Shown here piece after piece: positions 53,183-60,598 of a stretch of 64,000 bases of DNA. The stretch lies in NCBI GenBank assembly GCA_012317185.1, contig CP048838.1, positions 3,968,001 to 4,032,000 on the forward strand, written 5' to 3'. Both the position numbers and the translations under genes were made by a program. The stretch's first letter is position 1, and every line of letters starts with the position of its first letter. The stretch comes from [Clostridium] innocuum (GTDB taxonomy: Bacteria; Bacillota_I; Bacilli_A; Erysipelotrichales; Erysipelotrichaceae). Below the pieces are notes generated by a model. The model saw only the letters and a program-made list of their open reading frames with translations, made no database searches and was not told the origin of the DNA.

Positions 53183-53910
53183 TATTCCACTTCTTCCAAT
53201 TCCGAAATCTTTTGTAATGTCACGCTTGACGGGTCCCATCCCTCGATAAACTGACAGACCTTTTCAAAATCTTTTCTTGCAATAGAACCTCTAAATCTAA
53301 CACCCATATATCGCAAAATATCACCATTAAGCCCGTGCCGTAGCTCTCCTGCTTGTTTAGGATTCAAATGCCAATCACGTACCTCTTTTACTTCTTTTAG
53401 ACGATTACTCACCTTACCAGATATATAGTCATACTGCCTTTTACTCAATTCCTGTTCTTCTTCATGGAAGGTCATACGCTTATCCAGTGTTTCAACCTGA
53501 TACTTCGTTTCTCTTTGATCCTCGATTATGGACTTCTGAGCATCGAACATAAGTTGTAATGCTTTCATTGGATTCTGAGGTACTCTGTATCCACCTGTAT
53601 GATTGATTTGTGGCAATACTTCATCAAATACCCATGATTCAAACTTCTCTGCCTGTGGCAGCTTACTTCGTGCTGTCAATCGGTATACATCACCTTCTGG
53701 GATAAATGACATTTCTAATTCTTTTGTTGGATTCTGTGGATGAGGTATACTGTGTTTTACCGTATACCTGCAATGTTGGTTTATAGCATCATTAGGTCTT
53801 GCATAACCCAACGCTCTGGCAACGTCGTTGCCGCAATAATAAATCTTTCCTTCGATTTCGGCTGTTCTCAATTCACCGAATTGCGTGCTATTAAATGTTT
53901 GTAATTCCAT
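53182..53910 (-). CDS. Phage antirepressor (BRO-N with ORF6C-type C-terminus)
   Basis: A 242-residue protein. Residues 1-105 are a BRO-N domain (FGELRTAEIEGKIYYCGNDV; ARALGYARPNDAINQHC; RLTARSKLPQAEKFESWVFD). The C-terminal half contains a coiled coil and an ORF6C-like region (KRQYDYISGKVSNRLKEVKE). Such proteins oppose the CI-type repressor to start lytic growth. Confidence 0.88.
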   Translation of the reverse strand: MELQTFNSTQFGELRTAEIEGKIYYCGNDVARALGYARPNDAINQHCRYTVKHSIPHPQNPTKELEMSFIPEGDVYRLTARSKLPQAEKFESWVFDEVLPQINHTGGYRVPQNPMKALQLMFDAQKSIIEDQRETKYQVETLDKRMTFHEEEQELSKRQYDYISGKVSNRLKEVKEVRDWHLNPKQAGELRHGLNGDILRYMGVRFRGSIARKDFEKVCQFIEGWDPSSVTLQKISELEEVE

Positions 53911-54229
53911 TTTTATTCTCCTTTGAAAAAACCTCCAGTATTATTTCTGATTCATGCTTTATGTTTTCTAATAGTTCATCATATCGGTGCTGTGGCACTT
54001 TCGATGCTGACCGATAACCCATCTTTAACGCTACCGATGTTCTGATAGCAGTCCACGAAGTGTTCCAATTCAAGTCTATCTTTTTATTGTATATTTCTTC
54101 TCTAAAATGCGTTTCCAGAGCTTTCATTCGTTCGTCTCTCACTGGTTTAGCATTTTCTAGTGCTGCATGCACTTTTTCGTCTATCATGTTGTTTAATTCT
54201 TCAACAGATAATGTGATAGTATTATCCAT
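53891..54229 (-). CDS. ORF6C-like early phage protein
   Basis: A 112-residue protein (MDNTITLSVEELNNMIDEKV; LNWNTSWTAIRTSVALKMGY). It resembles helical C-terminal domains of antirepressors and overlaps the true antirepressor by 20 bases, so it may be its helper. AGAAAGGAG lies before the chosen start. Confidence 0.6.
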   Translation of the reverse strand: MDNTITLSVEELNNMIDEKVHAALENAKPVRDERMKALETHFREEIYNKKIDLNWNTSWTAIRTSVALKMGYRSASKVPQHRYDELLENIKHESEIILEVFSKENKNGITNI

Positions 54230-54291
54230 AAATTTTAAACTCCTTTCTGGCAATTATGTGATATGATTATGTGTAAAGAAAGGGTGGTTTT

Positions 54292-54867
54292 GTGAATGAT
54301 ATTACAATTTGGCTATCAGAAAATTGGATAGCACTTACTGCTATGGGTATTTCTCTTGTTTCCGCCTATATATCATGGGAAGGATATATGAAATCAATTG
54401 TTAAACTTGAAATCACTGCAGATGATGAGAATAACTTTTCTTTCGGATACATACTTTATACAGAAAAACGTGTGTTAATGGTTTCATCCAAAATATTGAA
54501 TTTATCCACAAGCGATACAACTATTTCAAGCGCTAAAATAAAATACATGGGCAAAATTTATGAAGCGCAGGTATTTCCCTCTAATTGGACAAACACCTTC
54601 GATAAGTCAAGTTTTTTAATTCATTTTAAAAATTATTCTTCCAAAGCTGTTGTATACGCCTTAAACAAGGATAACTTGATAGGAGCCAGAATCGATTATC
54701 ATGGTTCAAAAGAAGGATATTTCACTTTTTTAGATTTCCCTCTATTACACAAAGAAACTATCCTAAAAATGACTGTATTTACACCAACCAAAAGTTTTGC
54801 TTGTACTTTTATCGCTAAGCCGCTTCCTGATAAATATAAAATCAAAAATCAAATCATTCCAAAATAA
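54292..54867 (+). CDS. Unknown membrane-anchored protein on the opposite strand of the early operon
   Basis: A 191-residue protein starting with GTG after AAAGGGTGG. One N-terminal transmembrane helix (WIALTAMGISLVSAYISW) is followed by a beta-rich region. It is transcribed against the early operon, so it is probably expressed in the lysogen, as with surface exclusion proteins. Identity unknown. Confidence 0.6.
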   Translation: MNDITIWLSENWIALTAMGISLVSAYISWEGYMKSIVKLEITADDENNFSFGYILYTEKRVLMVSSKILNLSTSDTTISSAKIKYMGKIYEAQVFPSNWTNTFDKSSFLIHFKNYSSKAVVYALNKDNLIGARIDYHGSKEGYFTFLDFPLLHKETILKMTVFTPTKSFACTFIAKPLPDKYKIKNQIIPK

Positions 54868-54937
54868 GAGACAAAACGCTAAGAATAATTCCAATAATTG
54901 ATAGTATAAAAGCTAATAACCATTTTCTTTCATTCAC
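54854..54937 (-). CDS. 27-residue hydrophobic peptide
   Basis: A GTG start after GGGAG gives (M)NERKWLLAFILSIIGIILS plus VLSLILE, one transmembrane helix with a basic N-terminus. Its end overlaps the end of the convergent plus-strand gene by 14 bases. Such peptides can be type I toxins or small membrane modulators; no antisense RNA was seen. Confidence 0.45.
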   Translation of the reverse strand: MNERKWLLAFILSIIGIILSVLSLILE

Positions 54938-54994
54938 TGCAATTCACTCCCTTGCTTTTCCACTTTGTATCCCTTATAATAAAGATGAATCTTT

Positions 54995-55201
54995 TTATAA
55001 GGGTTTGAGTTTGGATGCTGCACTTTCGACGGATGAAGCATCCTTTTCTTTTTGTCTACGCAGACATGATCTTGTGATGATATCTCTGACACGTTCATAG
55101 ATGAGCTCCTGCTCCTCTTCTGGTTCTATCGCATCATCCAATATAACTATACGGGTATTCCCTCGCATATAATCTGCAATTACATTTCCTGTCACATCCA
55201 T
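54995..55201 (-). CDS. Small early protein, unknown
   Basis: A 68-residue protein (MDVTGNVIADYMRGNTRIVI; EEEQELIYERVRDIITRSCL). AAAGGAGGGATGTA precedes the start. Resembles short acidic phage proteins in the early region; no function can be assigned. Confidence 0.6.
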   Translation of the reverse strand: MDVTGNVIADYMRGNTRIVILDDAIEPEEEQELIYERVRDIITRSCLRRQKEKDASSVESAASKLKPL

Positions 55202-55323
55202 TACATCCCTCCTTTATAAGGTATGCGTATTCTTTTGAATTGACCTTTCCTAATCTGAATCACTGATTTCAAAAATATCTTTACCTCCTGTATGATATAA
55301 TGTCTGTGAGGGGAGGTGAAACC

Positions 55324-55566
55324 GTGAGTAAGAATTTTAATGATTTTCGAAAGTTGATAAATGATGAAGAAATAGTAGCTAAAGTTATTGATAAATCTCC
55401 ACTATCTAAAGGTGTTTCGATTAGTTTTGAACCAACGCCTGAAGGTTTAGAGAAATATCAAAACGAAGTAGCAAAAGCTATTGTCGGTACAGCTATGACT
55501 GCAACTATCGACTTTCTCCAGATTTATCATCAATGGGCAAATGGCGACCTAGATAAGGACAAATAG
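55324..55566 (+). CDS. Small plus-strand protein of the switch region, unknown
   Basis: An 80-residue protein starting with GTG after GGGGAGGTG (SKNFNDFRKLINDEEIVAKV). It runs convergent to, and overlaps by 62 bases, the small basic gene on the other strand, so only one of the two may be made at a time. Helical; no family recognised. Confidence 0.55.
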   Translation: MSKNFNDFRKLINDEEIVAKVIDKSPLSKGVSISFEPTPEGLEKYQNEVAKAIVGTAMTATIDFLQIYHQWANGDLDKDK

Positions 55567-55660
55567 TTTTGGCTATCTCTTTGCCATCAATCAATAATGA
55601 AATTGGCTTTTTCAAATTGGCAGATTTGGATGAAGCCTTTTTCTTTTTCCTTTTGTTCAT
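55505..55660 (-). CDS. 51-residue basic protein, unknown
   Basis: MNKRKKKKASSKSANLKKPI then SLLIDGKEIAKTICPYLGRH. Very basic N-terminus. AGGAAGTGAG precedes the start at 55660. It follows the Cro-like gene in the early operon. Confidence 0.5.
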   Translation of the reverse strand: MNKRKKKKASSKSANLKKPISLLIDGKEIAKTICPYLGRHLPIDDKSGESR

Positions 55661-55676
55661 TTTCTCACTTCCTTTC

Positions 55677-55874
55677 CTATTCTGTTTTGAATAATTCATC
55701 GATTGTCCCATTAAAATTTAAAAGTTCACGAATTTCCTTACATTCCTTAATGGTGAACTCCGAATGGTCATTCAATTTGCAAGAGACAGTGCTAATAGAA
55801 ATACCTAATTTATCCGAAATATTCTTGCGTGTTAAACCTTTCTTTTTTAACTCTCGTTCTAAAATATAATACAA
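55677..55874 (-). CDS. Cro-like XRE-family regulator
   Basis: A 65-residue helix-turn-helix protein (LTRKNISDKLGISISTVSCK; FTIKECKEIRELLNF). It starts with TTG after GAGGATGAT; no ATG is in frame nearby. It is the first gene of the leftward early operon, opposite the repressor, as Cro is in lambda-like switches. Confidence 0.75.
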   Translation of the reverse strand: MYYILERELKKKGLTRKNISDKLGISISTVSCKLNDHSEFTIKECKEIRELLNFNGTIDELFKTE

Positions 55875-55898
55875 ATCATCCTCACACCCTTTCTATGG

Positions 55899-55930
55899 TA
55901 TAATTTAGGTGATTTAGAGCCTCTGTACAA
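55899..55930. promoter_or_regulatory. Overlapping divergent promoters of the switch region
   Basis: Plus strand: an extended -10 (TGgTATAAT, ending at 55904) drives the 42-residue gene. Minus strand: TTGTAC (55925-55930), 17 bases, TAAATT (55902-55907) could drive the Cro-like gene. The two cannot be used together. The motif TGATTTAGAGCC (55910-55921) lies between and could be an operator. Confidence 0.45.
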
Positions 55931-56109
55931 AGGAGGTGATATAATGAGAAAAAAGAAATTTTGTACCTCAAAGCCATCTGTTGTAAAGAGTGCAATAGCA
56001 AGAGGCTATAAAATCATTTCAATGGCTTACTGGATTGGCAGTCCAGCTCGTACATTCTTTTTAGAAAAGTAAATTATACAGCCCAAATGTAATAATCGGC
56101 TCTAAATCA
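55910..56109. repeat. 12-bp inverted repeat flanking a 42-codon gene
   Basis: TGATTTAGAGCC at 55910-55921 and its exact complement at 56098-56109 enclose the small plus-strand gene. The left copy begins where the plus-strand transcript should start, so the 5' and 3' ends of the mRNA could pair. Two operator sites are the alternative. Confidence 0.6.
55944..56072 (+). CDS. 42-residue basic peptide, unknown
   Basis: MRKKKFCTSKPSVVKSAIAR then GYKIISMAYWIGSPARTFFL; basic start, aromatic centre. AAGGAGGTGATATA is a near-perfect ribosome binding site. It lies between the Cro-like gene and the repressor gene, with its own extended -10 promoter and flanking inverted repeat. Confidence 0.6.
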   Translation: MRKKKFCTSKPSVVKSAIARGYKIISMAYWIGSPARTFFLEK

Positions 56110-56221
56110 TTATGCTTATTCAAGCACGATGATGAACTTAATTCCGTTCACCACATTCATATGATAAACTTAATTAAGTTTTATGTCAACTGTTTTTCGA
56201 ATATTTTTACTTAATTTCGTT

Positions 56222-56258
56222 CATACGTATTGAATTTCGTATGCTTTTAATGTATTAT
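56222..56258 (+). promoter_or_regulatory. Repressor promoter with operator-like repeat
   Basis: TTGAAT (56230-56235), 17 bases, TATTAT (56253-56258). CATACG (56222-56227) and CGTATG (56238-56243) form an inverted repeat over the -35. A second palindrome, AAACTTAATTAAGTTT, lies near 56165-56180. Autoregulation by the repressor is expected. Confidence 0.6.
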
Positions 56259-56278
56259 TGAGACATGGAGGTATAGAT

Positions 56279-57007
56279 ATGTCTTTAGAAGATGAACTAA
56301 GAGAACTAATCATAAACAAATATAGAAGTATAAGACAATTTTCTATAGAAGCGAATATCCCTGCGACTACGATTCAATCCATGTTGAATAGTGGTATTCA
56401 AAATGCGGGTGTAAAAAAAGTTATGAGAATATGCGATATTCTAGGTTTGGAAACAGATGCTCTAGCTGATGGATATATAAAGGAAAAAGTTGTCAATTCA
56501 AATAGTATTACTGTTAATGAACTAAACTTAATAAAAAAATACCGCGCTCTTGATGAACACGGAAAAGATATGGTAGATACAGTTTTACAAAAAGAATATG
56601 AACGGCGGACAGAGCATGCAAAGGAATTCATAATGCTGCAGCCACCTATATTAGTACCCTATTATGGCCATGTAGCATCTGCCGGAACCGGGCAATATGT
56701 ATTCGATGACATTCCACCAGAAATGATAGAAATAGAAAATGAGATGGATAACATGCATGTAGATTTCGCTATCGGTGTAAATGGGGACAGCATGGAACCT
56801 ACGTATCACGATGGCGATACGCTACTGATAAAGAAGCAATCTGAAATACATATTGGTGAAATAGGTATCTTCATGATCAATGGTGAAGCGTTTGTAAAAG
56901 AACTTGGTGACAGTGTTTTGATTAGTCACAATAAAAAGTATGAGGATATTCATATAAATGATTCAGTAATATGCTTGGGGAAAGTTATTAGTAAACACAT
57001 CAGCTGA
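56279..57007 (+). CDS. CI-type phage repressor (XRE plus S24/LexA-like peptidase)
   Basis: A 242-residue protein. Residues 1-65 form a helix-turn-helix (RSIRQFSIEANIPATTIQSM). Residues ~115-242 form the S24 self-cleavage domain: cleavage site region VASAGTGQY (Ala-Gly), Ser in GVNGDSMEP, Lys in EAFVKELG. It should keep the lysogen and be inactivated by RecA during the SOS response. GGAGGTATAGAT precedes the start. Confidence 0.92.
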   Translation: MSLEDELRELIINKYRSIRQFSIEANIPATTIQSMLNSGIQNAGVKKVMRICDILGLETDALADGYIKEKVVNSNSITVNELNLIKKYRALDEHGKDMVDTVLQKEYERRTEHAKEFIMLQPPILVPYYGHVASAGTGQYVFDDIPPEMIEIENEMDNMHVDFAIGVNGDSMEPTYHDGDTLLIKKQSEIHIGEIGIFMINGEAFVKELGDSVLISHNKKYEDIHINDSVICLGKVISKHIS

Positions 57008-57037
57008 TGTTTACATAAAAAGCAATGGAGGGAAAAA

Positions 57038-57946
57038 ATGAAAACTTGGAAATTAGTATCTGGAATCTTATCTATCGTACTTTGCTTGTTTGTGCTGTTG
57101 CAGTCTTGTGCTGCTGGAACAGTAAATGCTTTAGAAGCATCTGGGGAGGTAAGTGGTAGTGCAGGATTGATTGTATCCATTATGATGCTTGCTGGCGGTA
57201 TCGTGTCAATCGTTACCAGAAAAGGTACAAAGGGCGGTAACATCGCTATCATAATACTTTATGGCATTGCGGCATTATGTGGATTCACAATGGCGGGGAA
57301 CTTTAAGGATTTGAATATCTGGGCATTCTGGTGCTTGATTTGTGCAGTACTTGCAGCTGTATCGTTGATAAAATCAAAAGATGCAAAGCAAGAAATACGT
57401 GAGCATTCAGCAAATAGTAAAAAAAAACTAAAACTTAGCACACTTAATATAATACTTATTATTATTGCTACCGTTTTCATAGCAGGAGTTAGCTATCTCG
57501 GGTACTGTGTATACGCAGAAAAGGATATTCCTCTTTTGAACGCTTTATTTGATATCAAGACAAATAAGGACTACACTGCCGAGGAAATTGCAAATGCTCT
57601 AAAAAAAGATAGCAAAAACATTGATAAAATCATTGTATATACAGCCGATACCGATCCTAATAAGCTAATGGGTAAAACCGGTGCCTATACTGGAAAAGCA
57701 GCATTTTCAGACAAAAGATACAAACAGGATAAAAAAGATCCAATAGGTGGATCCATAGAGGTGTTTGATACACAAGATGATGCTGAAGCAAGATATGATT
57801 ATATTAAATCAATAACACAAAAGATGCAATTTCTACAAGAGTATATGTATCGAAATGGAAAGTATCTCCTTAGAATCAACGGAGATTTAAAAGCATCACA
57901 AGCTGAAGAATATCAGAAAATTTTTAATGACATTATAAGCAAATAA
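57038..57946 (+). CDS. Multi-pass membrane protein of the lysogeny module
   Basis: A 302-residue protein. Four N-terminal helices (LVSGILSIVLCLFVLLQSCA is the first) and a fifth near residue 140 precede a ~150-residue soluble domain. It lies 30 bases after the repressor stop, so it is made in the lysogen and may serve in exclusion of other phages or envelope change. No specific family was recognised. Confidence 0.65.
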   Translation: MKTWKLVSGILSIVLCLFVLLQSCAAGTVNALEASGEVSGSAGLIVSIMMLAGGIVSIVTRKGTKGGNIAIIILYGIAALCGFTMAGNFKDLNIWAFWCLICAVLAAVSLIKSKDAKQEIREHSANSKKKLKLSTLNIILIIIATVFIAGVSYLGYCVYAEKDIPLLNALFDIKTNKDYTAEEIANALKKDSKNIDKIIVYTADTDPNKLMGKTGAYTGKAAFSDKRYKQDKKDPIGGSIEVFDTQDDAEARYDYIKSITQKMQFLQEYMYRNGKYLLRINGDLKASQAEEYQKIFNDIISK

Positions 57947-57950
57947 AAAA

Positions 57951-58040
57951 ACACTCCCTGCGCCAACAGAGAGTGTCCGATATCAGCGCCAACTGATATC
58001 AAGCATAGAAAAATGACCTCGCCAGTCATATCTTTTTCTA
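57951..58040 (+). ncRNA. Three consecutive hairpins with a shared CGCCA loop, ending as a terminator
   Basis: Hairpin 1: ACACTCCCTG / CAGAGAGTGT with loop CGCCAA. Hairpin 2: GATATCAG / CTGATATC (57979-58000) with loop CGCCAA. Hairpin 3: GCATAGAAAAATGAC / GTCATATCTTTTTCTATGC with loop CTCGCCA, then a weak T-tract. The set lies between the membrane gene and the integrase gene, 50 bases before the integrase start. The repeated loop suggests a binding site or small RNA rather than three plain terminators. Confidence 0.5.
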
Positions 58041-58090
58041 TGCCTCTATTTTACCACATCGGAACATAAAATGTAAATGGAGGTATCAAC

Positions 58091-59638
58091 ATGCAATATT
58101 TAATTTATCTGAGGAAGTCCCGTGCTGACCAAGAAGCGGAGCTGCGTGGTGAAGGAGAAACACTTGCCCGTCATGAGAAAGCGCTCCTGGAGCTTGCCAG
58201 ACGTCAGCACCTGCCGATTGCTGACATTTATCGTGAAGTCGTATCCGGAGAAACCATTGCGTCCAGACCGATGATGCAGCAGCTTCTGTCTGAAGTGGAA
58301 CAGGGTGTATGGGATGGCGTACTGGTCATGGAGGTAGAACGTCTTGCAAGAGGTGATACGATCGACCAGGGCATCGTAGCCCAGGCCTTCAAGCTGTCCG
58401 ATACGAAGATCATCACACCGATTAAAACATACGATCCAAACAACGAGTTCGATGAAGAGTATTTTGAGTTTGGACTTTTCATGTCCCGCCGTGAATATAA
58501 GACGATCAAACGCAGACTGAACAACGGCAGACAGGCATCCGTTAAGGAAGGCAAATATGTGGGCAACCGGCCTCCATACGGCTATGAACGCATCAAGATA
58601 GAGAACGACAAGGGCTTCACATTAAAACCGCTGGAGAAGGAAGCGCAGGTCGTAAGGATGATGTTTCGCTGGTATGCATATGGAGCACATGGCATCTCCA
58701 CCATTGCTGATCAGCTAAACGAAATGGCGATCCCATCCAAGACCGGTAAACAATGGGTGTACCCTACTGTCAGAGATATCCTACAGAACCCGGTCTATGT
58801 TGGGAAGATCCGCTGGGGGTGGAGAGGACAGCGTAAAAGAGTAAAGAACGGCTCCGTATCTGTAAGCCGTCCCCGCAGTGATGACTACCTGCTGGCTGAC
58901 GGTATTCATCCGCCTATCATTGATCAGCAGCTCTTCGACCAGGTCCAGAAGAAATTCTCCATGCATAAACCACTGCCGACCTCCGCTAGAGAAATGAAAA
59001 ATCCACTGGCAGGGCTTGTGATCTGTGCGAAGTGCGGTGCCAAGATGCAAAGACGTCCGTATCAAAGAGAAAACATTCGAACCGGGCTGATCTGCCCCAA
59101 CAATAAATGCAGGAATGTCAGTGCACCTTTTGATGATGTTGAACAGAAGCTCATCGAAGTTCTGGCAGAATATATCAAGGAAGAAAAACTAAGAATCAGC
59201 AATGGCCACACACAGATCGACGACAGTATTCTTCAGATATTGCAGAACCAGCTGGCTGATCTGCGGGAAGAGACAGTGGATTTGAACAAGCAGAATGATA
59301 ACATTCACGACTTTCTGGAAAAAGGCATCTATGACGTGGACACCTTCCTGCAACGTTCTCAGAAGATATCCTCCAGAATAACAGAAATCGAAGAGAAGCA
59401 GAAGACACTGCAGCAGGAAATAATAGAAGAGAACAAACGCATTGAAAGTGCCACCAGCATCATCCCGATGACAGAGCAGCTTCTCTTGCAGTACGAGAAT
59501 ATGAGTGCCCTTGAAAAGAACTCCATGCTGAAGGAGGTCCTGCGCTGTGTAAAGTATGAAAGAGAGTGCTCGATACGTGATGGAGGCACTGCAGATAATT
59601 TCACGCTTTACCTATACCCGAAAATCTCCCATAAATAA
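58091..59638 (+). CDS. Large serine integrase
   Basis: A 515-residue recombinase. The resolvase domain (1-150) has catalytic Ser10 in YLRKSRADQE and the usual VERLARGDTID. A recombinase domain (GYERIKIENDKG... GISTIADQLNEMAIPSKTGK) and a zinc ribbon (CAKCG...CPNNKC, ~310-345) follow, then a coiled coil (~370-470) that governs directionality. It ends 11 bases before the attR arm. It catalyses attP x attB integration into cotJC; excision would need a directionality factor, not identified here. Confidence 0.95.
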   Translation: MQYLIYLRKSRADQEAELRGEGETLARHEKALLELARRQHLPIADIYREVVSGETIASRPMMQQLLSEVEQGVWDGVLVMEVERLARGDTIDQGIVAQAFKLSDTKIITPIKTYDPNNEFDEEYFEFGLFMSRREYKTIKRRLNNGRQASVKEGKYVGNRPPYGYERIKIENDKGFTLKPLEKEAQVVRMMFRWYAYGAHGISTIADQLNEMAIPSKTGKQWVYPTVRDILQNPVYVGKIRWGWRGQRKRVKNGSVSVSRPRSDDYLLADGIHPPIIDQQLFDQVQKKFSMHKPLPTSAREMKNPLAGLVICAKCGAKMQRRPYQRENIRTGLICPNNKCRNVSAPFDDVEQKLIEVLAEYIKEEKLRISNGHTQIDDSILQILQNQLADLREETVDLNKQNDNIHDFLEKGIYDVDTFLQRSQKISSRITEIEEKQKTLQQEIIEENKRIESATSIIPMTEQLLLQYENMSALEKNSMLKEVLRCVKYERECSIRDGGTADNFTLYLYPKISHK

Positions 59639-59649
59639 AGGCTTTTTTT

Positions 59650-59675
59650 GACGGATAACTTTTATGTACGCATTC
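59650..59675. other. attR of the prophage
   Basis: Right phage arm at 59650-59673 (GACGGATAACTTTTA then TGTACGCAT) and core TC at 59674-59675, followed by host cotJC sequence. Confidence 0.85.
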
Positions 59676-59867
59676 TTCCGTTCCGATATCCGTTAACATC
59701 GCACGTACACTGTCATACGGCATGGCATAGCGCTGATTCAGATAACGCATAGAGGCAGCCAGTTCCCCATCCGGACCGCCAATCTGCGAAATTACGATTT
59801 TTGCGAAAGCAGGATCCGGTTTTCTGATATTCACCGGAAACTGCAGCTTCTTTTCATATGTCCACAT
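59676..59867 (-). pseudogene. cotJC: cotJC 5' fragment (64 codons), cut by the prophage
   Basis: It encodes the N-terminus of CotJC (MWTYEKKLQFPVNIRKPDPA; GPDGELAASMRYLNQRYAMP; SVRAMLTDIGTE). In the lysogen the frame runs on into phage DNA for 24 more codons and stops at 59601, inside the antisense of the integrase gene. After excision, GAA of this part is followed by GAG-CTT-GCT of the 3' part, giving the family motif DIGTEELAHLEM. It is the third gene of cotJABC. Confidence 0.92.
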
Positions 59868-59870
59868 ACA

Positions 59871-60119
59871 TCAATCCTCCCTTTCCCATGGCCAGGGCCC
59901 TTTGCTATACTCCCAGCTATCCGAGTGATTCTGCCGATTTGTCAATGGTCCGCAAAGATGTTCATACTCCTTTGCAGTCTTCTCGCGTTCCTTCACGGCA
60001 GACTGATAATACTGCATTGCCTGTCTGTCATCAGGGTGTGAGTTTAAAAACAGTGCTGTTTCCTGAATCGCAAAATCCAGCATTTGAAGCTTTCTCAGCA
60101 GTTGCTTTCTATTCATCAT
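59871..60119 (-). CDS. cotJB: Spore coat protein CotJB
   Basis: An 82-residue protein with the CotJB pattern: LLRKLQMLDFAIQETALFLN; HPDDRQAMQYYQSAVKEREK; GPLTNRQNHSDSWEYSKGPW. It is a small component of the spore coat made with CotJA and CotJC. The start was set at 60119, ~8 bases after GAGGGGG, overlapping the cotJA stop (TGATG). Confidence 0.92.
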   Translation of the reverse strand: MMNRKQLLRKLQMLDFAIQETALFLNSHPDDRQAMQYYQSAVKEREKTAKEYEHLCGPLTNRQNHSDSWEYSKGPWPWERED

Positions 60120-60373
60120 CAGCACGCCCCCTCATCACCGAGAAAGGGTTTATCAAGAGCATGAAAAATCGTTCCTCTTTGAAACCCAATCTCTCTTTCA
60201 TACGGTTTTTTCCATACCTGCATCGGTACATAGGCCATACCAGGCATCTGTGCCTGCTGCCGTTGATGTTTAGGCTGCTGCTCCATAAAGTCCACATCAT
60301 CATAGCAGTATTCATTATCAGCTACGCGCTCCCTGGGAATCCATGGACAGCACGCACCATTCGCATACTTCAT
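60119..60373 (-). CDS. cotJA: Spore coat-associated protein CotJA
   Basis: An 84-residue protein with Pro/Gln-rich start (ACCPWIPRERVADNEYCYDD) and the typical CotJA core (YVPMQVWKKPYEREIGFQRG). TAGGAGGAACTTAT precedes the start. A CATATTAT sequence ~50 bases upstream resembles the -10 of sigma-E promoters, in line with mother-cell expression, although no good -35 was found. Confidence 0.9.
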   Translation of the reverse strand: MKYANGACCPWIPRERVADNEYCYDDVDFMEQQPKHQRQQAQMPGMAYVPMQVWKKPYEREIGFQRGTIFHALDKPFLGDEGAC

Positions 60374-60598
60374 ATAAGTTCCTCCTAACCTGAGGCTTTC
60401 ACCTCACTGCATAATATGAAAATACTGATAACAGGCATAGGACAAGCATATAGAAGATGAAAAATTCATTTCTCTATGCATGGAAGCAGATGAAAAAAGA
60501 CCTATCGGCCGCAAAGTAATCAGAACGTTTGCATCGCTTCGATAAGTCCTTTTCAGATTGCTTATAATATGTTCAAAGTATGCTGGTTTACATAAGCA

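Larger units (their letters stand above)
19260..59675 (+). mobile_element. Complete 40.4-kb siphovirus-type prophage inserted in cotJC
   Basis: The element contains every module of a temperate siphovirus: serine integrase, repressor, antirepressor, replication and recombination genes, late activator, terminases, portal, capsid, tail, holin and amidase, all without visible disruption. The structural order resembles Listeria A118-like phages. Ends are set by the shared TC core, the inverted attP arms and the exact restoration of the cotJC frame. Left-end cargo includes two spore-flavoured genes, a cluster of small RNA units and a GNAT gene pair. Confidence 0.95.
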
